The position numbers were made by a program, and so were the translations under genes. The notes beneath the pieces are model-generated. The model did not search any database, was not told where the DNA came from, and worked only from the letters and a program-made list of their open reading frames with translations. Shown piece by piece: positions 54,704-63,279 of a stretch of DNA of 64,000 nucleotides; position 1 is the first letter of the stretch, and each line of letters opens with the position of its first letter. This DNA comes from JAWKVD01 sp041398225. Its GTDB lineage: Bacteria; Pseudomonadota; Alphaproteobacteria; Caulobacterales; Hyphomonadaceae. The DNA is taken from assembly GCA_041398225.1 (NCBI GenBank), contig JAWKVD010000009.1, forward strand, positions 1 to 64,000. Reading direction: 5' to 3'.

Positions 54704-55534
54704 ATGCAACAGTACGCGAATTACCGGAACACGCTGAGATCGCCCGCCCTTCTGTATCTGGCCGACCTGCTGCGTTACCGACATCTGTGCTGGAACCTTG
54801 TCGGCTCAGACCTGCGTTCGCGATTCCGGCGCTCGCGGCTCGGCATTCTTTGGGCGATTATCCAGCCTATGAGTTTCGCGCTGGTTCTGGCCTATGTGTA
54901 TGGGAAGATTTTCAACGTCGACTCGTACTGGACGTTTACCGTTTACGTCTTCAGCGGTTTCATTCTCTGGGACTTCTTCACGGCTTCCATAAATCTTGGG
55001 GTCGATGCGTTGGTAAACGCCGAGGGGTATCTCAAGCAGGGGCGAATCCCCTTCATCGTATTCCAGCTGCGGGTGCCCCTTGGGGCCATGGTCACGTTTC
55101 TGATGGCGGAGATGGGGCTGGTCGTTCTGATGCTGATTTTGGGGCAGTTTCCGCCGGTTGGGCTGCATCTGTTGCTGGTGCCCGCTTTCATCGCGGCGAT
55201 GCTCGCCTTCTGCATCCCGCTGACGGTGATCTTCTCGATTCTCGGAGCACAGTTCCGCGACATCAAGTATGTCACCACGATCGCCCTGCAGGCCCTGTTT
55301 TTTGTCTCGCCGGTCTTCCTCGATCGGGGCTTCATCGAATCCCCGCACATGGTGGTGTTGCGATACGTCAACCCGTTCGTGCCGCTGGCCGGCATGTTCC
55401 GCGGACCGTTGATGTACGGCGAGTACTGGAGCACCGAGTCGATGATCCTGTGGGGCGTGTGGTGCGCCGCTCTCTGGCTGTCGGCGATCATCCTGTCGTT
55501 CAGTTTCGGCCGGAAGATCATCTACGCTCTTTGA
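54704..55534 (+). CDS. Polysaccharide ABC exporter, permease subunit (Wzm/TagG type)
   Basis: A 276-residue, six-helix ABC-2 permease: SDLRSRFRRSRLGILWAIIQ at the N-terminal amphipathic segment and NPFVPLAGMFRGPLMYGE near the end are hallmarks of Wzm/TagG. It forms the inner-membrane channel with the ATPase encoded just upstream and would carry the completed undecaprenyl-linked polymer out. An open frame extends back into the ATPase gene, but the ATG at 54704 begins the conserved part. Confidence 0.92.
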   Translation: MQQYANYRNTLRSPALLYLADLLRYRHLCWNLVGSDLRSRFRRSRLGILWAIIQPMSFALVLAYVYGKIFNVDSYWTFTVYVFSGFILWDFFTASINLGVDALVNAEGYLKQGRIPFIVFQLRVPLGAMVTFLMAEMGLVVLMLILGQFPPVGLHLLLVPAFIAAMLAFCIPLTVIFSILGAQFRDIKYVTTIALQALFFVSPVFLDRGFIESPHMVVLRYVNPFVPLAGMFRGPLMYGEYWSTESMILWGVWCAALWLSAIILSFSFGRKIIYAL

Positions 55535-55630
55535 CGATTATTTGCGCGACAAGGGTTCATTCGGGATTGCGCATTCCGATGCCTCGGGCGCCCGGTCGCC
55601 CGACAGCGACCGTCGAGCGGGGGCAGGTTG

Positions 55631-56215
55631 ATGTTTGAGCGGTTCGATATCGAAGGTCCGGTTCTCGTGAAACCGCGTCGCTTCGGCGACGAACGCGGCT
55701 ACTTCATGGAAACCTATCGACGGAACGTCTGGTCCGAGGCGGGGATCGACGTCGAGTTCGTTCAGCACAACCATTCCTTCTCCGCGCAGAAGGGCGTCGT
55801 GCGCGGCCTGCATTTCCAGACCGCCCCTCATCCACAAGCGAAGCTGGTGCGGTGCACACGCGGCGCCTTGCTCGACGTGGCGGTCGATATCCGCGAAGGC
55901 TCGCCGACCTTTTCTCGGCATGTCGCGGTGGAGTTGAGCCCGGAAAATGGCTGGCAGCTCTATGTGCCGGCCGGTTTCGCCCACGGCTTTTGCACCCTCA
56001 CGCCTGACACAGAGCTCCAATATCTCTGTTCCGACTATTACGCGCCGGCGTGCGACGCCGGCATTGCGTTTGACGATCCCGACCTCGCGATTGCGTGGCC
56101 GGTCACACGCGAGCAGGCGGTGTTGTCCGATAAGGATACAGCGTTGCCGAGGTTGCGAGATTTTATCGCGCAAACGGCGGCCATGCCCGGGAACGAACGG
56201 GGGGACAGGGTATGA
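55631..56215 (+). CDS. rfbC: dTDP-4-dehydrorhamnose 3,5-epimerase
   Basis: A 194-residue RmlC with FGDERGYFMETYR, QKGVVRGLHFQ (His61), LLDVAVDIREGSPTF, LYVPAGFAHGFCTL and the Tyr-rich YLCSDYYAPA. It is closer to canonical RmlC than the copy at 39401. It epimerises dTDP-4-keto-6-deoxyglucose at C3 and C5. Its TGA stop overlaps the ATG of a 31-codon frame that leads into rfbD. Confidence 0.94.
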   Translation: MFERFDIEGPVLVKPRRFGDERGYFMETYRRNVWSEAGIDVEFVQHNHSFSAQKGVVRGLHFQTAPHPQAKLVRCTRGALLDVAVDIREGSPTFSRHVAVELSPENGWQLYVPAGFAHGFCTLTPDTELQYLCSDYYAPACDAGIAFDDPDLAIAWPVTREQAVLSDKDTALPRLRDFIAQTAAMPGNERGDRV

Positions 56216-56307
56216 GCAAACGCGAAGCGCTCGAACCGACGGGCGGTCGGTCATGCCTGTTCGTGGCTGGATATGACGGTGTGGATGTTGTCGGAGGGCG
56301 CGCGTGA
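56212..56307 (+). CDS. 31-codon bridging ORF between rfbC and rfbD
   Basis: The ATG at 56212 shares ATGA with the rfbC stop, and its own TGA shares GTGA with the rfbD GTG start. The frame therefore fills the 88-base gap exactly with a four-base overlap at each end. GGGGGACAGG precedes the ATG. The product starts MSKREALEPTGG and has no known motif. It may serve only for translational coupling. Confidence 0.4.
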   Translation: MSKREALEPTGGRSCLFVAGYDGVDVVGGRA

Positions 56308-57203
56308 GTTCTGTGTCGCCCCGTATCCTGGTGGCTGGAGCCTCCGGTCAGGTATCGCAATCGCTGGCTCGCCGCGCTCACGATCGTGGAACGGATTTGG
56401 TCGCTGCGGGACGACCGACGCTGGATTTGGCGTCGAGGTCTTCTGTGGTGGCGGCCGTGCGCTTCGCAGCGCCTGATGTCGTTGTAAACGCGGCCGCCTA
56501 TACGGCGGTCGACAAGGCGGAGACGGACGCGGACGCGGCTCTTCAAGTGAACGCCTTGGGCGCTGGTTACTTGGCCGAGGCGGCTGCTGCGGTCGATGTG
56601 CCGATCATCCATATCTCCACCGACTATGTCTTCGACGGAACGAAGAGCGGTCCGTATCTGGAGACAGATCGCCCCAATCCGCTATGTGTGTACGGGGTCT
56701 CGAAGCTGGAGGGGGAACGACGCGTGGCGGAGGCGAATGCGCGGCACGCAATCGTACGCACCGCTTGGGTCTACAGCCCCTACGGATCGAACTTCGTGAA
56801 GACGATGTTGCGGCTCGCGGCGGATCGGGAGGAGATCGGGGTCGTCGCCGATCAGTTTGGGACGCCGACTTACGCCCTCGATATGGCGGATGGCCTTCTC
56901 GACATCGCTGAACGCGTCGCCTCCGGCGATGCGGATGACCAGTGGGGCGTGTTTCATTTTGCATCGCCCGACGACGCTTGCTGGGCGGATTTGGCCGAAG
57001 CGACGTTTGAAGAGAGCCGCCTGCATGGTGGCCCGACGGCGAACGTCCGGCGTATCGCTACCGAGGACTTTCCGACGCCAGCGCGCCGACCGGCGAACTC
57101 CCGCCTCGACACCTCGAAACTGCGTCGCGTCTATGGCATCCAGCCACAGAAGTGGAGAGCAGGTTTGGCTGACTGTGTACGAAGACTGATGGAGGCGAGG
57201 TAG
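56304..57203 (+). CDS. rfbD: dTDP-4-dehydrorhamnose reductase
   Basis: A 299-residue SDR: LVAGASGQVSQSLAR binds NADPH, VNAAAYTAVDKAETD and STDYVFDGTKSGPY are diagnostic RmlD motifs, and YGVSKLEGER has the Tyr-Lys pair. It reduces the 4-keto group to give dTDP-L-rhamnose. It starts at GTG 56304, with GGAGGG five bases upstream. rfbA follows by four bases. Confidence 0.94.
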   Translation: MSSVSPRILVAGASGQVSQSLARRAHDRGTDLVAAGRPTLDLASRSSVVAAVRFAAPDVVVNAAAYTAVDKAETDADAALQVNALGAGYLAEAAAAVDVPIIHISTDYVFDGTKSGPYLETDRPNPLCVYGVSKLEGERRVAEANARHAIVRTAWVYSPYGSNFVKTMLRLAADREEIGVVADQFGTPTYALDMADGLLDIAERVASGDADDQWGVFHFASPDDACWADLAEATFEESRLHGGPTANVRRIATEDFPTPARRPANSRLDTSKLRRVYGIQPQKWRAGLADCVRRLMEAR

Positions 57204-57207
57204 GCAG

Positions 57208-58068
57208 ATGAAGGGGATCATTCTCGCCGGGGGGCATGGAACCCGCCTTTATCCGATCACGCGGGCTGTCTCGAAGCAGCTTCTGCATGTCTATGACAAG
57301 CCGATGATCTATTATCCGATCACCACCCTGATGCTCGCCAACATCAGGGAAATCCTGGTGATCTCGACCCCGAAGGCCTTGCCCCAGTATCGCGAGCTTC
57401 TGGGCGACGGGTCGGCTTGGGGGATGCGCTTCGACTACGCCGTACAGGACGAGCCGCGCGGCCTCGCGGAATCCTTCATCATCGGAGAGCGCTTCGTCGA
57501 TGGAAGTCCCTGCGCCCTGGCGCTGGGCGACAATATTTTTCACGGCTCGCATCTGTCTGAGCAGCTTGTCGAAGCCGGGAAGCTCACCTCGGGCGCACTG
57601 GTCTTCGCTTATCCTGTCCAGGATCCGGAACGGTTCGGCGTCGTCGAGGTCGATGCGCACGGCGCGGCGCTCTCGATCGAGGAGAAGCCCAAGAATCCCA
57701 AAAGCAAGCTCGCCGTAACAGGTCTCTACTTCTACGATTCGCGCGTTTGCGGGATTGCGAAAGGCGTAAAGCCCTCGGCGCGCGGCGAGGTCGAAATCAC
57801 CACCGTGAACGAGACCTACCTCAAAGAGGGTGAGTTGCGGGTCGCGCAACTGCCGCGCGGAACAGCGTGGCTGGATGCGGGGACGTTCGACAGTCTGCTG
57901 CAGGCTGCGCAATATGTTCAGACGCTGGAGGCGCGCCAAGCCTACAAGATAGCCTGTCCGGAGGAAGTCGCCTGGCGGCGCGGTTTCATCGATACCGAAC
58001 AACTCCTTGCGCTGAGCCGCGACTTCAACAACGCATACGGTGCTTATCTTGCGGCGCTACCGGACTGA
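57208..58068 (+). CDS. rfbA: Glucose-1-phosphate thymidylyltransferase
   Basis: A 286-residue RmlA: GIILAGGHGTRLYPITRAVS and KQLLHVYDKPMIYYP form the nucleotide site, ALGDNIFHG the metal site, and GTAWLDAGTFDSLLQAA the C-terminal signature. It makes dTDP-glucose from dTTP and glucose-1-phosphate, the first step of the rhamnose pathway. GAGGTAGGC precedes the ATG. Its 3' end overlaps the convergent glycosyltransferase gene by 12 bases. Confidence 0.95.
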   Translation: MKGIILAGGHGTRLYPITRAVSKQLLHVYDKPMIYYPITTLMLANIREILVISTPKALPQYRELLGDGSAWGMRFDYAVQDEPRGLAESFIIGERFVDGSPCALALGDNIFHGSHLSEQLVEAGKLTSGALVFAYPVQDPERFGVVEVDAHGAALSIEEKPKNPKSKLAVTGLYFYDSRVCGIAKGVKPSARGEVEITTVNETYLKEGELRVAQLPRGTAWLDAGTFDSLLQAAQYVQTLEARQAYKIACPEEVAWRRGFIDTEQLLALSRDFNNAYGAYLAALPD

Positions 58069-60057
58069 CGCGGCGCTTCTTCGCGTGGGAGCCGACGCCG
58101 GCGCATCTATCTCGCCGTCGAAAACAAGCGCGCGATGGTCCCACATATATCCGAGGAAGAAGCAGGCTATCCATTCCTGCGCTGCGTAGACCGCATCGAA
58201 GTAGGAGTTGAACTCCCGGCAGAGATTGAGTTCGGGAATGCTCGCCGCCGGCGAGGGCGCATAGATACATATTTTGCCCTCTCGCCAGGCTGACTTCAGT
58301 TGAATCAACTGCGCCGGCAGCTCCAGCTTGCGCACCACAAGAACGTCGGGATCGGCGATGCGCCGGTCTCCGGCCGCGAGGATGCCGCAGACGACACGCG
58401 CGCGCTTGATGGCTTCATCGTCCGACAGCGGGCGCTTCAGCTGCAGATGCGCGCTGCGCCGGCGGGCAAGATTGCTGAGCCAGAACTGGCGTACGCTGTC
58501 CGACCGCGTGACCGATTGCGTGTGCAGGCGGTGCCGATAGACGGCCTCCGGCACATAGACGAACGAGCCTTTGCGCTCGGCGATCTTGAGAGCGAGATCC
58601 CAGTCCTGGACGCCGGCGAAGGCGGGGTCGCTACCGCCTGCCCCCAGATAGGTTTCCCGTCGGATGACCTTCAGGTGCGAGGCGACCATGCCGTCCAGCA
58701 GGTCCGCCGGGATGTTGCGAGACGGCTTGATCCAGTCATAGCCGCCATACTTGGCGATACGAATGAGCTTGCCCGCTTCATCGACGTCTTCGCGATCGGT
58801 AAACAGATAGTCGCTGGTCTGCCTGATTTTTGCTGCAACGATGGAGAGCGCGTCCGCCTTGATGGCGTCGTCGCAATCGACGAACGCGATATACCGCCCG
58901 CTCGCCGCGCGCACGGCGCTGTTCTGGTTCTCGGAAATGCCGACATTCTTGTCGTGCAGAACGAGTTTCACGCCGGGTACTTTCTCGGCGAACTGTTCCA
59001 GAAGTCCGCGCACGCGCGGGTCGGGCGAGCAGTCGTCGGCGATGACGATCTCAACGCCGCCATCGACGGATTGCAGCGCGATGGAGCTAAGGCATTCCCG
59101 AAGATAGCCATAGTGATTGTAGACTGGCACGACGACGGAGAAGGTCGGCGCGTCGGGCGGCGCGTGGCGCTGACGGGCGATTTCGTCGATCCATGAAAGA
59201 TCGTTGTCGGCGGCGGGCGTATCGTTCGTCTTCTCTTCGGGCGCTTTCTGCGCACGGCTCCGAGATTCTGCCGCGATTCGTGGTGCGTAGAACGAGGCGT
59301 GCCAGTCCTCGCACGCGGCGATAAAATCCGGTTCGGCGCCGTCGATGGCTCGATTGATGACGCGGGCGGCGGTACGCCAGCTGTCGCCCATAGCTCTATA
59401 GGATTTGGACATCCCCGATTGGTGCTGACGATAGATCGCGCCGTAAACAGGCGCATATCCGAACCGGCGGCCAGCATGGGCCTGCATGCACCAGAAGATC
59501 CAGTCTTCCTTTCCGACCACGCCTGTTTCGAAGGAGAGGCCGTCGAAGGCGGATCGTCGAAACAACGCGCAGTGAATCGGGATCGAGAAGCCGCGTTCCC
59601 AGCGGAACAGGAAGTCACGCAGCGTGAAATCGAAGCGCGAGATTGGATCGCCGTCCCGGGTGAAGACCGTCCCGTCTTCATCGCAAAGGATGTAGTTCGA
59701 GATCTGGATGTCGGTGTCGGGTCTAAGCAGGAATTGCTGGATCTGAAGATCGAGCTTTCCAGGAACAAGCAGGTCGTCGCTGTCGAGAAGCTGAACAAAG
59801 TCGCCTTGGGCGACCTCGAGGCCGGCGTTGCGCGCGGAGGATAGCCCTCCGTTCTCCTTCACGATCACCTTCACGGAGGAAGAGAGTTGTTTGACCTGTT
59901 CGAGATAGACCCGCGCCTTGGGCTCGCGGCTGCCGTCATTGACGACGATGATTTCAAGCGGACCGGAATAAGCTCGCAGCGCCGCATGAACGGTCTGGTG
60001 CAGATGTCGGCCATGACTGTAGTATGGAATGATGACGGAGATCAGGGGCGCATCCAT
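58057..60057 (-). CDS. Glycosyltransferase with two family 2 domains
   Basis: A 666-residue protein with tandem GT-A domains. Domain 1 (about 1-250) starts SVIIPYYSHGRHLHQTVHAA with LLDSDDLLVPG as metal site; domain 2 (about 305-520) starts SVVVPVYNHYGYLRECLSSI with FVDCDDAIKAD. The C-terminal 120 residues show no named domain. No membrane helix, so it acts at the cytoplasmic face. Two domains suggest two successive or alternating transfers. It is encoded one base after the stop of the upstream glycosyltransferase gene. Confidence 0.9.
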   Translation of the reverse strand: MDAPLISVIIPYYSHGRHLHQTVHAALRAYSGPLEIIVVNDGSREPKARVYLEQVKQLSSSVKVIVKENGGLSSARNAGLEVAQGDFVQLLDSDDLLVPGKLDLQIQQFLLRPDTDIQISNYILCDEDGTVFTRDGDPISRFDFTLRDFLFRWERGFSIPIHCALFRRSAFDGLSFETGVVGKEDWIFWCMQAHAGRRFGYAPVYGAIYRQHQSGMSKSYRAMGDSWRTAARVINRAIDGAEPDFIAACEDWHASFYAPRIAAESRSRAQKAPEEKTNDTPAADNDLSWIDEIARQRHAPPDAPTFSVVVPVYNHYGYLRECLSSIALQSVDGGVEIVIADDCSPDPRVRGLLEQFAEKVPGVKLVLHDKNVGISENQNSAVRAASGRYIAFVDCDDAIKADALSIVAAKIRQTSDYLFTDREDVDEAGKLIRIAKYGGYDWIKPSRNIPADLLDGMVASHLKVIRRETYLGAGGSDPAFAGVQDWDLALKIAERKGSFVYVPEAVYRHRLHTQSVTRSDSVRQFWLSNLARRRSAHLQLKRPLSDDEAIKRARVVCGILAAGDRRIADPDVLVVRKLELPAQLIQLKSAWREGKICIYAPSPAASIPELNLCREFNSYFDAVYAAQEWIACFFLGYMWDHRALVFDGEIDAPASAPTRRSAASVR

Positions 60058-60058
60058 G

Positions 60059-61897
60059 TCATGCGTCCTCGTCTTTGCCGAGATAACCTGGAACGGCCGC
60101 GAGGCTGGCCTCGAACGTTTCCTTGTTGTGGCGTTCCGAAATTCGGAGGATCAGCGCCCGCGCTCGCCTTACGGCCTCTTCGGGATTGGAGCGCAACTCG
60201 TTGAGCGCTGCGATATAGTCCTCGGCGGTCGCGCGCTCCGGCAAAGGATAGCCGGTGGTTTCGTCGATCAGATCGACCAGTCCGCCCACGGTCGCCGCGA
60301 TGACGGGCAGCCCCTGAGACCCGAACTCCAGAACCACATTGGGCATCCCCTCCCAGCGGGAGGTGAACATGTAGGCATGATAGGAATGATGCGCCATCAC
60401 GTCGGCGGGCGACGTGAAGGCGCCGTACATGATCACGTTTTTCTGGCTTGAAAGCGCGGTGCCCATCACATTGTCGACCACCCGCGTCCCGTGCACGTGA
60501 AAATCCATGTCGGGGCAGGCTTGCGCGACCTGAATCAGAAGGTCCGAGCGCTTCTCGGCGTCGAGGCGACCCGCCCACAATACCTGCAGTCGTGGGTTGG
60601 TTTCGATTGAACGGGAAAGGCCGCCTAGCCTGGTCTCGATGTCCTGGCGCTCTTGAGCTGTCTGTTCGCGCACGGGATTGTAGATGGCCGTCATCCGGTC
60701 CGCGCCGGCGCCGTCAAGGTCATACACGGCGACGGCGTCGTTGACGAAACGCTGATTGTCGGACAGCAGGCCATCCAAGTGCGGTAGAGCGTCCCGCAGA
60801 AAGGTCTCCGCATAGCCAACCCGTTCCCCGGTCTTCCAGTCGAACTGGAAAGCGAAGATCGAACCGAAGACCTTCGAAACGCGCCGTATCCTTTGGGGGA
60901 CCTTGATCAGCAGACGCCACGCCGCCTCCGAGTTTATGATGTGGAAGACGTCGGGTCCCAGAAGTCTCAGCATTCCGAACAGAAGCGCTTCGCGCGCATT
61001 GAGGTCAGCGCCGGGAAAATAGTCGCTCAGGTCGACCATCAATACGCCGGGGGGAGGGGAAAAACGGTTTACGCCGTCAAGAGTGCGATCAACGGCGACA
61101 ATAACCGCGGACGAACCGGTGCGGCGAACGATGGCACTGGCGTAATTGGCTGCAGTCGCTTCCGCGCCGCCGGTCGCGAAGAAAGGTAGCGCGATCACGT
61201 GGGAGCACCGGCCATGTTGGGCGGCGTGCTGAAGCAGGTCGCGCGTCAGTCGCCAGAACCCGATGCGGAAGCGTGGCTCGTCGACAATATCGTAGAGCCA
61301 GATCGGGTCGTCAGGTTGTTCATGCGCCGATAGAGCGCCAGGCTTCGCTCCCACCGCGTCCAGCGTCTGACGATAGCGATTCGGAGCCACCTTCAATACA
61401 AGGCGGCGGATCGATTCCCGTGCCTTCTCGCCCAGCGGTAGCGCGCCATAGGCCCGAAGACTGACGCGCGTACAGGCCAGCGCAAAATTCCGGAGATTGC
61501 GCTTGATCTCCGCCGGCGATCGAAACGTGCGGATCGCGGCGCGCAGCGGAGCCGTCAACCGCCAGGACGTCGAGCTCTCGACTTCCGCGAGCTTCCGGGA
61601 AAGCTCGGCATTGCGTTTAAGCGCTTCGTTCAGGCGCCACCTGATGTTCGCGTATTGGCTCTGCTCGTCCTCGAGTTCGGCGCAGCGTTTCTCCAGCGCA
61701 GCGCGCTCGTCTTTCAGAGCCGACAGTTCACGGCGAAGTTGTGCGGCTGTCGCATTTGGCCCCGGCTCGTCGGGCGAGCGCTCTGGAGAGTTGGCGGCGG
61801 CCGTGCCGACGCCCGCGCTCCCGTCGCGGGCCGTATGCGCCGCGACGCCGCCCGGACGAGGTCGTTTAGATGCGTTCCTTCTCCGCTTTTGACTCAT
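60059..61897 (-). CDS. Family 4 glycosyltransferase with N-terminal coiled coil
   Basis: A 612-residue protein. The N-terminus is basic and disordered, followed by a coiled coil (about 60-120; LRRELSALKDERAALEKRCA) of the kind found in chain-length or complex-forming polysaccharide glycosyltransferases. A GT-B core follows, with LWAGRLDAEKRSDLLIQVAQ and EFGSQGLPVIAATVGGLVDL as the GT4 donor-site motifs. AGGAA precedes the ATG at 61897; a start 36 bases upstream is less supported. It forms an operon with the two-domain glycosyltransferase gene. Confidence 0.9.
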   Translation of the reverse strand: MSQKRRRNASKRPRPGGVAAHTARDGSAGVGTAAANSPERSPDEPGPNATAAQLRRELSALKDERAALEKRCAELEDEQSQYANIRWRLNEALKRNAELSRKLAEVESSTSWRLTAPLRAAIRTFRSPAEIKRNLRNFALACTRVSLRAYGALPLGEKARESIRRLVLKVAPNRYRQTLDAVGAKPGALSAHEQPDDPIWLYDIVDEPRFRIGFWRLTRDLLQHAAQHGRCSHVIALPFFATGGAEATAANYASAIVRRTGSSAVIVAVDRTLDGVNRFSPPPGVLMVDLSDYFPGADLNAREALLFGMLRLLGPDVFHIINSEAAWRLLIKVPQRIRRVSKVFGSIFAFQFDWKTGERVGYAETFLRDALPHLDGLLSDNQRFVNDAVAVYDLDGAGADRMTAIYNPVREQTAQERQDIETRLGGLSRSIETNPRLQVLWAGRLDAEKRSDLLIQVAQACPDMDFHVHGTRVVDNVMGTALSSQKNVIMYGAFTSPADVMAHHSYHAYMFTSRWEGMPNVVLEFGSQGLPVIAATVGGLVDLIDETTGYPLPERATAEDYIAALNELRSNPEEAVRRARALILRISERHNKETFEASLAAVPGYLGKDEDA

Positions 61898-62289
61898 TCT
61901 GGTTCCTGAAGCGCGCCCCGGGCCGCGCCGCATTCATTTGATCCGCCTCGCGGTTCCACCTAGCGGAGATGCGTTATGATCAAGTGGACTGCCGGATCAA
62001 TGCAAGACCGGACCCGGAAACGTTCGGCGGCGTGGGGTCGTTTCCGACACGTTAACCGGCTTGGCCGGCCGAGACGCAAACCGGCCCTTACCGCCTGATA
62101 CGGGTCGTCCATTGTCTGTATTGTAACCATAGGGGCAGGGGAGCGCCCCGCGTATCTGTCCCGCCGACTTTCGGCGGTTGACACTTACGGCGCTCCAGAG
62201 CAAGAGCGCACGCGACAGGCGAGGGCGCGCCTCCGCCCCCTCGCGCGCGGTGGGCCGGTTTGTCCGGGGCATGAGGGGAAACAACACGC
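61898..62289. promoter_or_regulatory. Divergent promoter region upstream of galE
   Basis: 392 bases between divergent genes. GGGGC and GCCCC near 62131-62149 form a small hairpin upstream of galE. No gene is seen and promoter boxes are not assigned. Confidence 0.35.
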
Positions 62290-63270
62290 ATGACGGTGCT
62301 TGTTACGGGCGGAGCGGGCTATATCGGGTCGCACATGGCGCTCGCCCTTCTCGACCGCGGCGAAGACGTGGTGGTTCTGGACTCGCTTGTTACGGGATTT
62401 CGCGAGGCGGTCCCGGAAGGCGCGGTTTTTATTGAGGGCGATGTCGGCGATCATGAAACCGTCGCCCGCCTGTTTAGCGATCACAAGATCGATGCGGTGA
62501 CGCACTTTGCGGCGTCGACGGTGGTGCCGGACAGCATCTCGGATCCGTTGGGATACTACGCCAACAACACGCTGAACGCGCACGCTCTGCTCAGCGAAGT
62601 GGTTCGCGCCGGCGTGCCGCGTTTCGTGTTTTCCTCCACCGCCGCCGTCTATGGCAGCAACACCGAGGAGCCGGTGCGGGAGACCACGGCGACCAATCCG
62701 GAATCCCCCTACGGCTCATCCAAGCTGATGAGCGAGCGCATCCTGCGCGACACCGCCGAAGCGCATGACTTCTCCTTCGCCATCCTGCGTTACTTCAACG
62801 TCGCGGGCGCCGATCCGGCCGGACGCGCGGGTCAGTCGGCGCGCCGCGCCACCCACCTCATCAAGGTTTGCAGTCAGGCGGCCCTGGGGCTGCGCGACGG
62901 CGTCGACGTTTATGGAACCGACTTTCCGACGCCGGACGGCACCGGCGTGCGCGACTATATCCACGTCACCGATCTGATCGCCGCCCACATGCTTGCGCTT
63001 GATCACCTGCGCGGCCAGCCCGCGCGGCTGCTGTTCAACTGCGGTTATGGCAAGGGGTTCTCGGTCCTCGAAGTCGTCGAGGCGGTTCGGCGCGTTTCGG
63101 GCGTCAATTTCGACGCGCGGATGAGTCCGCGGCGCCCGGGCGATCCGGCGTCCGTCGTGGCCAATGGCGAGCGTCTGCGCTCTGAACTTGGCTGGGCGCC
63201 GCAATACGACGATCTCGACACCATCGTCGCCCACGCGCTTGCCTGGGAAAAGAAGATCTCTGAACGCTGA
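62290..63270 (+). CDS. galE: UDP-glucose 4-epimerase
   Basis: A 326-residue GalE: VLVTGGAGYIGSHMALAL binds NAD, HFAASTVVPDS, SSTAAVYGS and YGSSKLMSERIL (Tyr-Lys pair) form the active site, and RYFNVAGADPAGRAGQ and GTGVRDYIHVTDL are diagnostic. It interconverts UDP-glucose and UDP-galactose for glycan synthesis. GAGGGGAAA precedes the ATG. Confidence 0.93.
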   Translation: MTVLVTGGAGYIGSHMALALLDRGEDVVVLDSLVTGFREAVPEGAVFIEGDVGDHETVARLFSDHKIDAVTHFAASTVVPDSISDPLGYYANNTLNAHALLSEVVRAGVPRFVFSSTAAVYGSNTEEPVRETTATNPESPYGSSKLMSERILRDTAEAHDFSFAILRYFNVAGADPAGRAGQSARRATHLIKVCSQAALGLRDGVDVYGTDFPTPDGTGVRDYIHVTDLIAAHMLALDHLRGQPARLLFNCGYGKGFSVLEVVEAVRRVSGVNFDARMSPRRPGDPASVVANGERLRSELGWAPQYDDLDTIVAHALAWEKKISER

Positions 63271-63279
63271 CCGGCGGCG

